A stretch of 43,595 nt of DNA from Euryarchaeota archaeon UBA558 (GCA_002507175.1 DAZE01000018.1:1-43595), one strand, 5' to 3'; shown: positions 1-7,791, counted from the first letter of the stretch. The notes: generated by a model not told the origin, from the sequence alone. Made by a program: numbers and translations.

Positions 1-404
1 CATGTTCCTGCATATTGCTCCATTATCCTCCTCAATGCCCCTTGTGCATCCGGGGTCAGCGCGTCTGCCTCATCGAGGAAAATCAGCTTGAAAGGGACGT
101 TCTGGTCAGGGGCCATTCTCGCGAACTCCTTGACCTTCGTCCTCACGGATTGAAGCCCCCTCTCGTCGCTGGCATTCATCTCTAGGAGGTTCCTCGAGTA
201 GATCCCGGAGTCTTGGAACACGTCCCTCGCGAGTGCTAGTGCAGCCGTGGTCTTCCCGGTGCCGGGCGGACCCGCGAAGAGTAGGTGGGGGAAGTCCCTC
301 TGCCCGGCATACGCCTTGAGGCGCTCAACGATGGTCGCCTGCCCCTTCATCTCGGAGACTGAGCGTGGCCTATGGCGCTCTACCCACATCTCGGTCGATG
401 CCAT
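1..404 (-). CDS. rfcS: Replication factor C small subunit, N-terminal part (runs off window)
   Basis: AAA+ subunit of the archaeal clamp loader, which uses ATP to open PCNA and load it at primer-template junctions. The visible 134 codons start MASTEMWVERHRP and include the family's WVERHRPRSV opening, Walker A GPPGTGKT, the NASDERG motif and Walker B LIFLDEADALT, followed by the QGALRRIMEQY segment. The start at 404 is chosen because it lies a few residues before the conserved WVE(K/R)(Y/H)RP motif. The C-terminal part lies beyond base 1, so whether the gene has an intein (common in archaeal rfcS) cannot be seen. It is the last visible gene of a minus-strand run and follows PanB after 48 bp. 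Identification is very safe. Confidence 0.95.
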   Translation of the reverse strand, partial: MASTEMWVERHRPRSVSEMKGQATIVERLKAYAGQRDFPHLLFAGPPGTGKTTAALALARDVFQDSGIYSRNLLEMNASDERGLQSVRTKVKEFARMAPDQNVPFKLIFLDEADALTPDAQGALRRIMEQYAGT

Positions 405-452
405 GTTGGATGCATGGGATGAGATCGCCCTTCAACCTATGCCAGAAAGCGA

Positions 453-1268
453 TCAATAGGATTCGTCATCTGATGGGAACGATTTTGCCCTCACATCGGA
501 TATGTAACCAGTGATTGCAGCGTCAATCGTGTTTTCCAGGTCTGCATATCTTCTGAGGAACCTCGGGCTGAACTCCTGGGTGATGCCAAGCATGTCATGG
601 AGCACCAAAACCTGACCATCGCAATCAACCCCTGCACCGATTCCTATGGTCGGTATGGTCAGGGAGGAACTGACCTCGGCGGCCAATTTCGCGGGTATCT
701 TCTCGAAGACGATTGAGAAGCATCCCGCTTCTTGGAGATCCATGGCGTCCTCCATCAGCCTCGCAGCCTCCTCATCTTGCTTGGCCCTGACGCTGTAGGT
801 CCCGAACTTGTAGATGGATTGGGGTGTCAGGCCAAGGTGCCCCATCACAGGGATCCCTGCATCTATGATCTTCCTCACGGCAGGGAGGACCTCTCTCCCG
901 CCCTCCAACTTCACCGCATGACCCCCGGTCTCTTTCATAATCCGAATCGCTGATTTCAGGGCATTGTTGGAATCGCTCTGGTAGGTCCCGAATGGCATGT
1001 CTACCACCACGAGTGCCCTTTGGACGGCCCTGACTACACTCTGGGCGTGGTATATCATCTGATCGAGGGTTATTGGGACCGTCGTTTCATGCCCTGCCAT
1101 GACATTGGAGGCTGAGTCCCCCACCAGAATGACGTCTATGCCCGAACTATCCACGAGTCTGGCAAGTGAGTAGTCATAGGCAGTCAGCATGGCGATTTTC
1201 TCCTTGTTCGCCTTCATCTCCTGCAGAGTGTTTGTCGTGATCCGCTTGGCTCTACTCGCGATTGACAT
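453..1268 (-). CDS. panB: 3-methyl-2-oxobutanoate hydroxymethyltransferase (ketopantoate hydroxymethyltransferase)
   Basis: Transfers a hydroxymethyl group from 5,10-methylene-tetrahydrofolate to 2-oxoisovalerate, giving ketopantoate for coenzyme A synthesis. The TIM-barrel enzyme shows the family landmarks in order: MLTAYDYSLAR near the N terminus, VGDSASNVMAGH (metal-binding Asp), VVVDMPFGTYQ (second Asp), AVKLEGG (catalytic-site Lys and Glu), GHLGLTPQS and VFEKIP (active-site Glu), then TIGIGAG. Length is 271 aa, normal for PanB. The frame is open up to 1361, but I prefer the ATG at 1268. It is preceded by AGGTGA with 4-nt spacing, matches the usual PanB N terminus, and keeps the gene off the tRNA at 1362. 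Its pathway partner, ketopantoate reductase, is encoded about 20 kb away at 21804. Confidence 0.93.
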   Translation of the reverse strand: MSIASRAKRITTNTLQEMKANKEKIAMLTAYDYSLARLVDSSGIDVILVGDSASNVMAGHETTVPITLDQMIYHAQSVVRAVQRALVVVDMPFGTYQSDSNNALKSAIRIMKETGGHAVKLEGGREVLPAVRKIIDAGIPVMGHLGLTPQSIYKFGTYSVRAKQDEEAARLMEDAMDLQEAGCFSIVFEKIPAKLAAEVSSSLTIPTIGIGAGVDCDGQVLVLHDMLGITQEFSPRFLRRYADLENTIDAAITGYISDVRAKSFPSDDESY

Positions 1269-1361
1269 GCCTTCACCTTGCTCAACCACCCATGCCACCC
1301 CATATTGAATGAGTCGCTCGGAAGCCTTGATACTTAGATCGGGCTGCCGAGAGGTGCCCAT

Positions 1362-1437
1362 GGGACTGTAGCTCAGTTGGGAGAGCGCCGCACTGAAGAT
1401 GCGGAGGCCGCTGGTTCAAGTCCGGCCAGTCCCACCA
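1362..1437 (+). tRNA. tRNA-Phe (anticodon GAA), CCA encoded
   Basis: A full cloverleaf folds by eye. The acceptor stem is GGGACTG/CAGTCCC, the D stem GCTC/GAGC, and the anticodon stem CCGCA/TGCGG with loop CTGAAGA (anticodon GAA). The variable loop has 5 nt, and the T stem GCTGG/CCGGC has one G-T pair and loop TTCAAGT. The discriminator is A1434 and CCA is templated at 1435-1437. There is no intron. The gene is on the plus strand between minus-strand genes, and its last base touches the stop codon of the RNase PH gene (1438). A TATA-like stretch (GATACTTAG, about 1329-1338) precedes it at a reasonable distance. Confidence 0.97.
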
Positions 1438-2277
1438 TCAATTCACTCCATCCAGCACTTTCACTTGGTGCTCGTGAAGCATCTTGATGCCCGAGACAGC
1501 GTTGTCGATCAGTGAATCCAGCTCTTCTCTGGTGTACGTGGCCTCCTCGCCCGTCCCTTGGACCTCGACGAAGGCTCCAGCACTGGTCATAACGACGTTC
1601 ATGTCAACATCAGCGTTGGAGTCCAGCACGTAATCCAGATCCACTTTGACTTCACCATCCACCATTCCGACGCTCAATGCTGCGACGTCACAAGGCATCA
1701 CTGCCATCTCATGGCCAAGGGCTTCTTCCTTAGATAGAACAGGTGGCTTCCAGCCTTCCTTTCTCTGTTGCTCGGTGGGCCTGAGTTTTGCTGGGAGGCA
1801 CCTCCCTGATGCGATCAACCTGCGAATTGCTAGCCTCAAGGCAATGCTCCCGGCGGTGATCGACGCGCATCGTGTGCCACCATCGGCGTTCAGAATCTCG
1901 CAGTCAACGGTCATCGAGAGGGGCCCTAGTTGTTCCAGATCCACAGCACCTCTGAGCGATCTGGCCACAAGCCTCTCTATCTCGTGGGTTCTCCCCTTCG
2001 CACCGTTCCTCTCTCTCCTGAAACGGGTGTTTGTGGACCCTGGGAGCAATGAGTACTCAGCATGGATCCAACCTCGAGTCGCATTTCGGGGAAACCACCT
2101 CGGCAATCCCTCGTCAGCGGTAACGGTTGCGAGGACCATCGTGTTTCCTTGCTTGTAGAGAATTGAGGACAAAGCGTTCGGTGTGAAATCAAATTCCACC
2201 TCGATGTCTCTCATTTCTTCATTACCACGTCCATCCTGCTGTCCGCCGCTCTTCATCTTGGCCATGGGTGTTCCCAT
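1438..2277 (-). CDS. rph: RNase PH (bacterial-type phosphorolytic 3' exoribonuclease)
   Basis: Phosphorolytic exoribonuclease that trims tRNA and other RNA 3' ends. Features match bacterial RNase PH more closely than archaeal Rrp41: GWIHAEYSLLPGSTNTR, a basic EIERLVARSLRGAVDL segment, the phosphate-site motif ADGGTRCASITAG, SVGMVDGEVKVDLDY, and the catalytic region DSNADVDMNVVMT followed by EVQGTGEEATYTREEL. The protein is 279 aa against about 240 for the family. The excess is roughly 20 N-terminal residues and an insertion of about 28 residues (around CLPAKLRPTEQQRKEGW) before the SVG strand. The start at 2277 is uncertain, since in-frame ATGs also lie at 2265 and 2256. It lies 17 nt downstream of the mogA stop and ends flush against the tRNA-Phe CCA. 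Confidence 0.85.
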   Translation of the reverse strand: MGTPMAKMKSGGQQDGRGNEEMRDIEVEFDFTPNALSSILYKQGNTMVLATVTADEGLPRWFPRNATRGWIHAEYSLLPGSTNTRFRRERNGAKGRTHEIERLVARSLRGAVDLEQLGPLSMTVDCEILNADGGTRCASITAGSIALRLAIRRLIASGRCLPAKLRPTEQQRKEGWKPPVLSKEEALGHEMAVMPCDVAALSVGMVDGEVKVDLDYVLDSNADVDMNVVMTSAGAFVEVQGTGEEATYTREELDSLIDNAVSGIKMLHEHQVKVLDGVN

Positions 2278-2294
2278 GGCCGACTCGTCATCAA

Positions 2295-2846
2295 TTATTC
2301 CCTTCTGGCGTGAGGGGGTCTGAAAGCATCCATTCTCTCGCTTTTAGTTGAAATATACGGTCCTCCGATCAAGTCAACACAATATGGTATGGAAGGAAAT
2401 AACTCCTCAAGAGTCTCTCTGATCGACCTCGGTGATCCAGGCAAATTGACTATCAAACAAGATCCTCTGGTACCAGCGATTTGCCTGGATAGGATGGCTG
2501 TGGGTACGTATTTCAGGGATATGGACCTCATTCTCTCACCGAATCCTGGCAGGACCCTTTCGCAAACTGCCTTTGTGGCTTCTGGGGTGACATCCCTCGG
2601 GGCTGGCCCGGTTCCACCTGTGGTCAAAACAAGAGCACAACCAAGATCATCGCTCAATTCCATCAAAGCATCCGATATGTCATTGATGTTGTCCGGGACG
2701 AGTTTTCTGTGAAATGTAGTAGTCGAGGATAATACTTCGTCTAGGAAGGCCTCGATCTCGGGCCCACTGAGATCCTCGTATTCTCCTGATGCCGCTCGGT
2801 CCGAGGCTGTTAGAATTCCAATCTGCACTGGGCTTGAGTTGGACAT
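2295..2846 (-). CDS. mogA: MogA-type molybdopterin adenylyltransferase
   Basis: Adenylylates molybdopterin ahead of molybdenum insertion in molybdenum-cofactor synthesis. The 183-aa protein follows E. coli MogA closely: IGILTASDRAASGEYED at the N terminus, VLTTGGTGPAPRDVTPEAT (nucleotide/MPT-binding GGTG motif), LPGFGERMRSISLKYVPTAILSRQ and ALIxNLPG-like LIVNLPGSP, then PYCVDLIGGPYI and a C-terminal AFRPPHARR. The ATG at 2846 is preferred over the upstream one at 2891 because MogA proteins start 4-8 residues before the IGxxxxSDRA strand. The Shine-Dalgarno signal is weak (GAAGAA). It is the first gene of the minus-strand run towards rph and panB. A MoaB paralogue is the only real alternative. 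Confidence 0.88.
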   Translation of the reverse strand: MSNSSPVQIGILTASDRAASGEYEDLSGPEIEAFLDEVLSSTTTFHRKLVPDNINDISDALMELSDDLGCALVLTTGGTGPAPRDVTPEATKAVCERVLPGFGERMRSISLKYVPTAILSRQIAGTRGSCLIVNLPGSPRSIRETLEELFPSIPYCVDLIGGPYISTKSERMDAFRPPHARRE

Positions 2847-2935
2847 TATTCTTCGGAAAGGTGAATCACGAATAAATCCAGTCAGTACCATCAGAGAATT
2901 TGGCAGGCTATGTTCAATAACCGCCTCTGTCCATC

Positions 2936-3050
2936 ACACAAACCCAAGGTGAGGTTGTGTCGAGTCTGCCCCAACATGCACATGTCCCCCTCGCATCGTA
3001 CACTGTACTGATTGGAATTCAATCCACAGAACAGGCTATGGCAGACTCGA
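2936..3050. other. Inverted-repeat-rich intergenic element (candidate structured RNA or operator)
   Basis: The 222-bp gap between divergent mogA and rpa holds an exact 11-bp inverted repeat: TCGAGTCTGCC at 2960-2970 and GGCAGACTCGA at 3040-3050. Smaller hairpins lie inside it: ACAT/ATGT at 2974-2985, GTAC/GTAC at 2998-3008, and GATTG/CAATC at 3010-3024. An 8-bp bulged hairpin (ACACAA-A-CC with GGTTGTGT, 2936-2960) lies just outside and shares base 2960. The result resembles a multi-branched RNA closed by the 11-bp stem. A 9-bp direct repeat CAGGCTATG (2904-2912 and 3032-3040) is also present. No tRNA or known RNA class was recognised, and the strand is undetermined. Confidence 0.4.
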
Positions 3051-3068
3051 TGCTCTAGCTTGTAGGAA

Positions 3069-4763
3069 GTGGTATGTTTGAGTGATGGCAAGTATGAGAC
3101 AGAGGTAAAGTTAGTTCTTCAAGAGGTAAGTAATGCAGACCCCACAGAAGTGGCCAAGGAATTCGAGAGATACGAAAACGAGTTTTTGATACCACCCAGA
3201 GACGCACTCAGGTCGGTAGTCAGGAAATTCATGGAACCCGGCTCAGACGCTGACAAAACGGTTAGCCAACCAGCCATCGTGGCGAAGAAGGTAACAAGGT
3301 TCTCGGAGCTGGGGTCAAATGACAGGAATGTGTCAATCGAGGTATTAGTCTCCTCATACAACTCCCGTTTGCAACAAGTAAGGGGCGAAGAAAGGAACAT
3401 AGGATTCGGCTTTATCGAGGACTCGCCTTGGGAGGGAGATCGAACCAAATGGGAGTACAAGGACTGGGGGAACAAGGCCCAAGACCTTCTCCCGAACTCA
3501 ATTGTCAGGCTAGAAGGGGTTTCTGTCAACGAGTGGAATGGGAAGAAGTCGATCAACATCAATCAAACATCAAGAGTCTCAGTGCTAAAGGAAGGATCAG
3601 GAACACCTCCAGTCCCAACCAGCGAACCAATCACCATAGAACAGGCGTCCAAAGGCGAAAGCACTGTGTCCGTGGTGGCTCGGGTGATTTCAGTTAAACC
3701 TGACCAGATTGTCAAAAGAGACGGCTCAGGCACTATCGACGTAGTGAGGGGCAGGGTCGGGGATCAAACCGGCAGCATTGGATTTCTTTCATGGAAGGCA
3801 CTCGAGGTGAAGGAGGGAGACTTGGTTAAGATCGAGAACGCACAGGTGAAGAGGTTCCGAGAGACCCCAGAAATCAACATCGGCGACTACACCAAGATAG
3901 AGCCATACCATGACGGCGCATTCCCGACTAAGGACGACATTAAACAGGAGTCAAAATCGACCATAATGAGCCTCCGTGATGGTCAGAGGGATGTCGAGAT
4001 CGATTTGCAGGTCGTCGATTGGACCGTTCGAACATTCACCACAAAGGAGGGCGAGTCCAGAGAGGTCAGGAGTGGGGAGGTCCAAGATCCAAGTGGAAGG
4101 TGCAGGCTAACATCATGGGCGAAGGTTGACCTCCAACCGGGCTCTTTCATCAGGATCCAAAATGCTAGGGTACAGGCATGGCAAGGATCTCCAGATCTGG
4201 TGACAGACGGTCCCGATCAAATTGTGGTTCTGGACGAGGCGCCCTTCGGGCCAATCGACTCCTCAAACCACTGGGTCACGGAGGATTTGGATGTCCTTAC
4301 TTCGGGGGGCTCCAGAAGGGGGATATCAACTACCGGCAGGATTGTTTCGGTGAGGTCGGACTCTGGGATAATCTTGAGGTGCACCAAGGAGGGCTGCCGC
4401 AGAGTTCTCAGGGATGGAATGTGCGGCGAACACGGTGAGGTCGAGGGTTCCGAGGACCTCAGACTGATGATGGTCATTGACTCGGGGGTCTCGAACGCCA
4501 GCCTACTTGTCTCAAGGGAGCCTTCGGAGTCTGTAATCGGAGAGTCTTTCCAGGAGATTTCCGAACGAATCAGGGCGAATGGTCCGGAGCCCTTCATGTC
4601 AGAATTAAAAGAAAGGTTTCTTGGTCGTCGAGTGACTGTGAACGGACGATCGATAAACGATGACCGTGGATGCATGATCCAAGCTGAGAGCCTCGTAGTG
4701 GCGGAGACAAATCCTGTTGAAATCGCTGAGTCGGTAATCGAGAGATGGGAGGTGGTCCTCTGA
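3069..4763 (+). CDS. Replication protein A, multi-OB-fold single-stranded DNA-binding protein
   Basis: Binds and protects single-stranded DNA in replication and repair. The 564-aa protein has an N-terminal helical segment, then OB-like modules at roughly residues 75-180, 193-285 and 300-390. These show the repeated pattern GRVGDQTGSIGFLSW...GDLVKIENAQVKRF and GEVQDPSGRCRLTSW...GSFIRIQNARVQAW. A C-terminal module near 420-510 contains a zinc finger (CTKEGC, then C and H in GMCGEH, i.e. CX4CX6CX2H). This fits euryarchaeal RPA of the RPA41 type. No in-frame ATG lies near the start: the frame opens with GTG at 3069 or TTG at 3078, and AGGAAGTG at 3064-3071 is well placed only for the TTG. The gene overlaps its partner gene by 19 nt. 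Confidence 0.9.
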   Translation: MVCLSDGKYETEVKLVLQEVSNADPTEVAKEFERYENEFLIPPRDALRSVVRKFMEPGSDADKTVSQPAIVAKKVTRFSELGSNDRNVSIEVLVSSYNSRLQQVRGEERNIGFGFIEDSPWEGDRTKWEYKDWGNKAQDLLPNSIVRLEGVSVNEWNGKKSININQTSRVSVLKEGSGTPPVPTSEPITIEQASKGESTVSVVARVISVKPDQIVKRDGSGTIDVVRGRVGDQTGSIGFLSWKALEVKEGDLVKIENAQVKRFRETPEINIGDYTKIEPYHDGAFPTKDDIKQESKSTIMSLRDGQRDVEIDLQVVDWTVRTFTTKEGESREVRSGEVQDPSGRCRLTSWAKVDLQPGSFIRIQNARVQAWQGSPDLVTDGPDQIVVLDEAPFGPIDSSNHWVTEDLDVLTSGGSRRGISTTGRIVSVRSDSGIILRCTKEGCRRVLRDGMCGEHGEVEGSEDLRLMMVIDSGVSNASLLVSREPSESVIGESFQEISERIRANGPEPFMSELKERFLGRRVTVNGRSINDDRGCMIQAESLVVAETNPVEIAESVIERWEVVL

Positions 4764-5713
4764 CATTTTCGAATCCAATCAGGGTTGGAAGACAGTCAGC
4801 CATCCGTGTCTTCGCACATGAGTACAGAGATGCAACACTCCCTGAACAAGGATCAGGCGAATACGACCCAGGGTTCATGGTCACAAGACTGGGAGCCAAG
4901 ATTAATCGGGCCTTGATTGCCGGGACTATCGATAGCTCGGAACGGAGGGAGAGTGAGAGTGGCCAGAGTTTCAGATTCAATCTGATTGATGTCACTGGGA
5001 CGCATAGGGTAGAGGTATCTCCATTCAATCCCGAGCTGCATCCAGAGGCAGAGGAGATCCACGCTAGGTTCGAGAGAGGTGACCGATTCATCATGATGGT
5101 CGTGGGAAAGCAGAGATCATTCACGACTGAGGATGGAGGTGTTTTCACCTCCTACAATGCACAGGAGATGCGCGAGATAGACAGCCAGACCTATGCCGAG
5201 TGGCTGGCGGAGACGGCGGATGCCACGCTACGCCGAATAGACGCCTACGAGAAGGCACTCAATGCCGAACAGAGCATGGCCGGTTTCAGGGGTGCAGGGA
5301 TTCCGGAGGACCTGGTCGATGGAATGTTGCTGTCCAGAGCCCACTACCCAGATTTTGAGTCTGAGGTCTACATGCTGGATGTGCTCCAAGCACTAAATGC
5401 AGCACTCGGCAGGTCTGTTGAAATCGTGAACAGGAGTCCAGAGCCAGTCCCCTTGGACACTGTGGCTGAGGAGAGCCCCCCACAAGATACCGTCAGCGAG
5501 AATGGGGGTGCGATGTCACTCGATGACCTGATCATTTCCACCATCGCAGCAGGAGATCGGGGAGAGGGGGTGGATTACGACGCGATAATTAGGGAATGCA
5601 GCGTTCAAGGCCACTCACGACAAGATGCCGAGGATGCCATTGACTCCCTCAGGGCAGTCGGAGGTAGAATATCCGAGCACAAGTTCGGATGGTTTAGGTT
5701 GACCGAGGTTTGA
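4745..5713 (+). CDS. RPA-associated OB-fold protein (COG3390-like second RPA subunit)
   Basis: Likely partner subunit of RPA, as in haloarchaeal and methanogen rpa operons. The 322-aa protein begins with an OB-like domain (RRVFAHEY-like IRVFAHEYRDAT, MVTRLGAKINRALIAGTI, FRFNLIDVTGTHRVEV, FERGDRFIMMVVGKQRSF). A helical region with MREIDSQTYAEWLAETADATLRR follows, which is typical of the family. The C-terminal 65 residues (LDDLIISTIAAGDRG...FGWFRLTEV) look like a winged-helix domain. The start codon lies inside the last codons of the RPA gene (19-nt overlap), indicating translational coupling. The stop overlaps by 20 nt the end of the opposing gene at 5694. Confidence 0.85.
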   Translation: MGGGPLTFSNPIRVGRQSAIRVFAHEYRDATLPEQGSGEYDPGFMVTRLGAKINRALIAGTIDSSERRESESGQSFRFNLIDVTGTHRVEVSPFNPELHPEAEEIHARFERGDRFIMMVVGKQRSFTTEDGGVFTSYNAQEMREIDSQTYAEWLAETADATLRRIDAYEKALNAEQSMAGFRGAGIPEDLVDGMLLSRAHYPDFESEVYMLDVLQALNAALGRSVEIVNRSPEPVPLDTVAEESPPQDTVSENGGAMSLDDLIISTIAAGDRGEGVDYDAIIRECSVQGHSRQDAEDAIDSLRAVGGRISEHKFGWFRLTEV

Positions 5714-6689
5714 GGCGATCGACGCGAGCCCTCAGATCTTCGATTCCAGCAGGATCGAATCGCTCATTCAGGGAGGTTATGCCATAGGTCCTGATCGAGG
5801 GAGAGTCGCCATGCATCCAATCATCCGCGATGGCTAAGGCAGCCCTGTGTATCGCCTCCGATGCATGCTCCACTGTAGTGGGATAGCCGCGAGCATGCAT
5901 CATCTCCAGGAGGAAACTTGTAGCCTCACGGGACCAAAGCGCCCCCCTCACCAACCCAACGGTCTGGACCATCCTTGCAAAGTCAGAGGGGTTGGAAGCC
6001 AATATTTCCAATCCCGAGCTAAGTTCATCTTTCGGTCCCATCCGAGTCAAAATCTGACGGGCATTTTCCAAAACAGCAGTTGTGGCTTCTCTGACAAAGA
6101 TCGACTTTTCATTATCATCGTCCTGAAAATTGGTCGTTTTCAGATTCGGCTTTGAGGTGAGTCCACTTCTTCTGAGGCTCCTCTTTATTTTCCCCCATGC
6201 CTTGTTCTGACTGTTGAGAACCTCTTCAACCTGGCCGATTAGCAGGGTCCTTGGTCCCTTAGTGGGTAGTTCGAGCCGCTTGCACAGCTCAACCAACTCC
6301 TCACGGCTAGCCAATGCCAGAGTTTCAATCTTCAATTTGTTGACGTCCTGAGTGACATGCAACCACAGCCTCTGACGCCTATCTTTGTGGGAGCCAGATG
6401 CCTTGATGCCGAAGATTCTGAGCAAATCCCCGAGTTCTGCATTGCTCTTCGATTGGATGCCCTCCCATGATAAATCAACACTATGTAAGACGACCCTATG
6501 AATCAAGCTGGCCCTGAGCACCTCTACTGACCCCCTCTTGTTGATTCCGTTTTTGTCAGCGATCGACCTGAGCCTTTTCAGATCCGCTTGATACAAGCCG
6601 TTCAGTGGCTCTCGGCCAATGTTCGGAATGGGCATGTGTCCCGGATGGCAGGGCATCGGGTATGAAACACTGCCGAAATCGGGGGCCAT
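5694..6689 (-). CDS. Hypothetical protein with three SAP-like helical repeats
   Basis: I do not recognise this 331-aa protein as a named family. Three successive segments have the SAP-motif pattern of two helices around a conserved turn: about residues 30-67 (LNGLYQADLKRLRSIADKNG), 76-112 (NAELGDLLRIFGIKASGSHK) and 124-160 (REELVELCKRLELPTKGPRT). SAP motifs usually bind DNA. The C-terminal half (200-331) is helical, with no motif I can name. The first 25 residues are Pro/His/Met-rich, and the start could instead be an internal ATG (residue 12 or 19). It overlaps the RPA-associated gene by 20 nt tail to tail, and its start lies 12 nt after the stop of the gene at 6702. A role in DNA transactions is inference only. 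Confidence 0.6.
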   Translation of the reverse strand: MAPDFGSVSYPMPCHPGHMPIPNIGREPLNGLYQADLKRLRSIADKNGINKRGSVEVLRASLIHRVVLHSVDLSWEGIQSKSNAELGDLLRIFGIKASGSHKDRRQRLWLHVTQDVNKLKIETLALASREELVELCKRLELPTKGPRTLLIGQVEEVLNSQNKAWGKIKRSLRRSGLTSKPNLKTTNFQDDDNEKSIFVREATTAVLENARQILTRMGPKDELSSGLEILASNPSDFARMVQTVGLVRGALWSREATSFLLEMMHARGYPTTVEHASEAIHRAALAIADDWMHGDSPSIRTYGITSLNERFDPAGIEDLRARVDRLKPRST

Positions 6690-6701
6690 TGGTCAATTCG
6701 C

Positions 6702-7730
6702 CTACTCAACGAAGAAAGCAGGAGACGCTCGCCCCCATCGGGGGTGCTCTGGTTGGGGCTCACTCAGTTTGGTGAACACTGATCTCCATTCCCTGTCCAT
6801 GGTCACGCATCCGCCGTGAACATTGTCCAGATTGATTATCCTGTCAAGTCTGAAGGTCCTGGTCCCGTTGTCAGAGACGTACTCTATTCGTACCATCAAC
6901 CTAGTCTCGTCCGGCAACATGTCTCCCTCGGAGTCCCGACAGGCCTGCTCAAGAACGAGATCCCTTGTCGATTCTGCCTGTTGAAGCAGGCTGGATACTG
7001 ATCGATGCTTCACGAGCATCCCCATGCTCTCGATGATTTCCGGACTCTCGGATCCGAATAGCTCGTTCATCACATGCCATGCAGCTAAACCCTCCTCGCC
7101 GCTTAGTTGAGCGAGTTTTGTCTTGGGGTACCCCTCCCTGGTGATCAAAAGTGGCAAATCAATGTAGATCGGGGGTAGGAAGAACGAGCCGCCTGCTTCT
7201 TTGGGTTCCGGCCACAGCGCAAATCTCCTGGACTTCAAAACATGCTTGTCATAAGAGTCCCTCGGCAAGGTATACCCATCAATATCTCCGGAGCCCCTGA
7301 GCCCTTCCATCCAAGCCTCCAAGCCTTCCTCTGGCAGGTCGACCTCATTGATCCCGGCCCATGCCTTGGGTGAGAGGACACGGAAGTCACGTCTGAGCCT
7401 TCTTAGTTGCCTCCTTACTATTCTTGAGTTGCTCAATAAAACGGAGGCTCGGGGCAGATGCCTTACCCTGTCATCCGAGACCATTACATGGAAAGGCCGA
7501 TTTTGGTTTAGAGCCCCTGAAACAACCAGGCCGCTTGACAGAAGCTGCAACTGATTTCCATGGATCATCCTTGCTGGAATGACAGCAATGTCCAGCGCAT
7601 CTGAAGCGAGTCTTTCGAATGCCTCCCCAAGGTCCTTGAGCTCCAAACAATCCTGCTCGAAGGCTTCTTTCACACGGGAAGCAGTCCAACAAGTCTCGTG
7701 ATTAAGAAAACCAATCGACTCAGTGGACAT
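6702..7730 (-). CDS. Divergent HemC-like (porphobilinogen deaminase fold) protein of unknown function
   Basis: This 342-aa protein has segments resembling hydroxymethylbilane synthase. DALDIAVIPARMI sits where HemC has its GDIDVAVHSxKD stretch. SNSRIVRRQLRRLRRDF resembles the HemC SSLRRxxQLxxxRPDL stretch, and SGDIDGYTLPRDSYDK resembles its GxYDAxxLAxAGL. The catalytic Asp of the HemC 'KD' motif and the N-terminal RxSxLAxxQ motif are not evident, so ordinary deaminase activity is doubtful. Another type-2 periplasmic-binding-fold enzyme (for example MqnA/MqnD-like) is possible. The start at 7730 (MSTESIGFLNHE) is chosen because the longer reading (7823) would overlap the divergent prenyl synthase. 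The gene is followed after 12 nt by the SAP-like gene and is probably co-transcribed with it. Confidence 0.4.
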   Translation of the reverse strand: MSTESIGFLNHETCWTASRVKEAFEQDCLELKDLGEAFERLASDALDIAVIPARMIHGNQLQLLSSGLVVSGALNQNRPFHVMVSDDRVRHLPRASVLLSNSRIVRRQLRRLRRDFRVLSPKAWAGINEVDLPEEGLEAWMEGLRGSGDIDGYTLPRDSYDKHVLKSRRFALWPEPKEAGGSFFLPPIYIDLPLLITREGYPKTKLAQLSGEEGLAAWHVMNELFGSESPEIIESMGMLVKHRSVSSLLQQAESTRDLVLEQACRDSEGDMLPDETRLMVRIEYVSDNGTRTFRLDRIINLDNVHGGCVTMDREWRSVFTKLSEPQPEHPRWGRASPAFFVE

Positions 7731-7782
7731 CGCGCAACCTCGAAGACACCTGTCGTGCCTCAGGGGCCCGTATGCACAGCCG

Positions 7783-7791
7783 TTGATATAT
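7783..7791 (+). promoter_or_regulatory. TATA box of leaderless promoter for the prenyl synthase gene
   Basis: TTGATATAT is centred about 25-26 bp before the ATG at 7813, the spacing expected if transcription starts at the start codon. No usable Shine-Dalgarno sequence precedes that ATG; GGAG at 7808-7811 is only 1 nt away. The core GATATATC is palindromic, so it could also serve the divergent gene starting at 7730, with a longer leader. Confidence 0.55.

Noticed and set aside
1269..1361. Longer PanB start at 1361
   Set aside because: It adds residues not typical of the family and abuts the tRNA; ATG 1268 has a good AGGTGA site.
1646..2158. 170-codon plus-strand frame opposite RNase PH
   Set aside because: Antisense shadow of a conserved gene, with no motif of its own.
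1438..2277. Exosome subunit Rrp41
   Set aside because: GWIHAEYSLLP, ADGGTR and the DSNADVDMNVVMT-EVQGTGE block match RNase PH better than Rrp41.
2891..3091. 66-codon minus-strand open frame over the RPA upstream region
   Set aside because: No recognisable domain and no convincing ribosome site, and it overlaps the inverted-repeat element; left as non-coding.
4594..5148. 184-codon minus-strand frame across the rpa/RPA-partner junction
   Set aside because: Lies antisense to two conserved genes, and its composition is that of a shadow frame.
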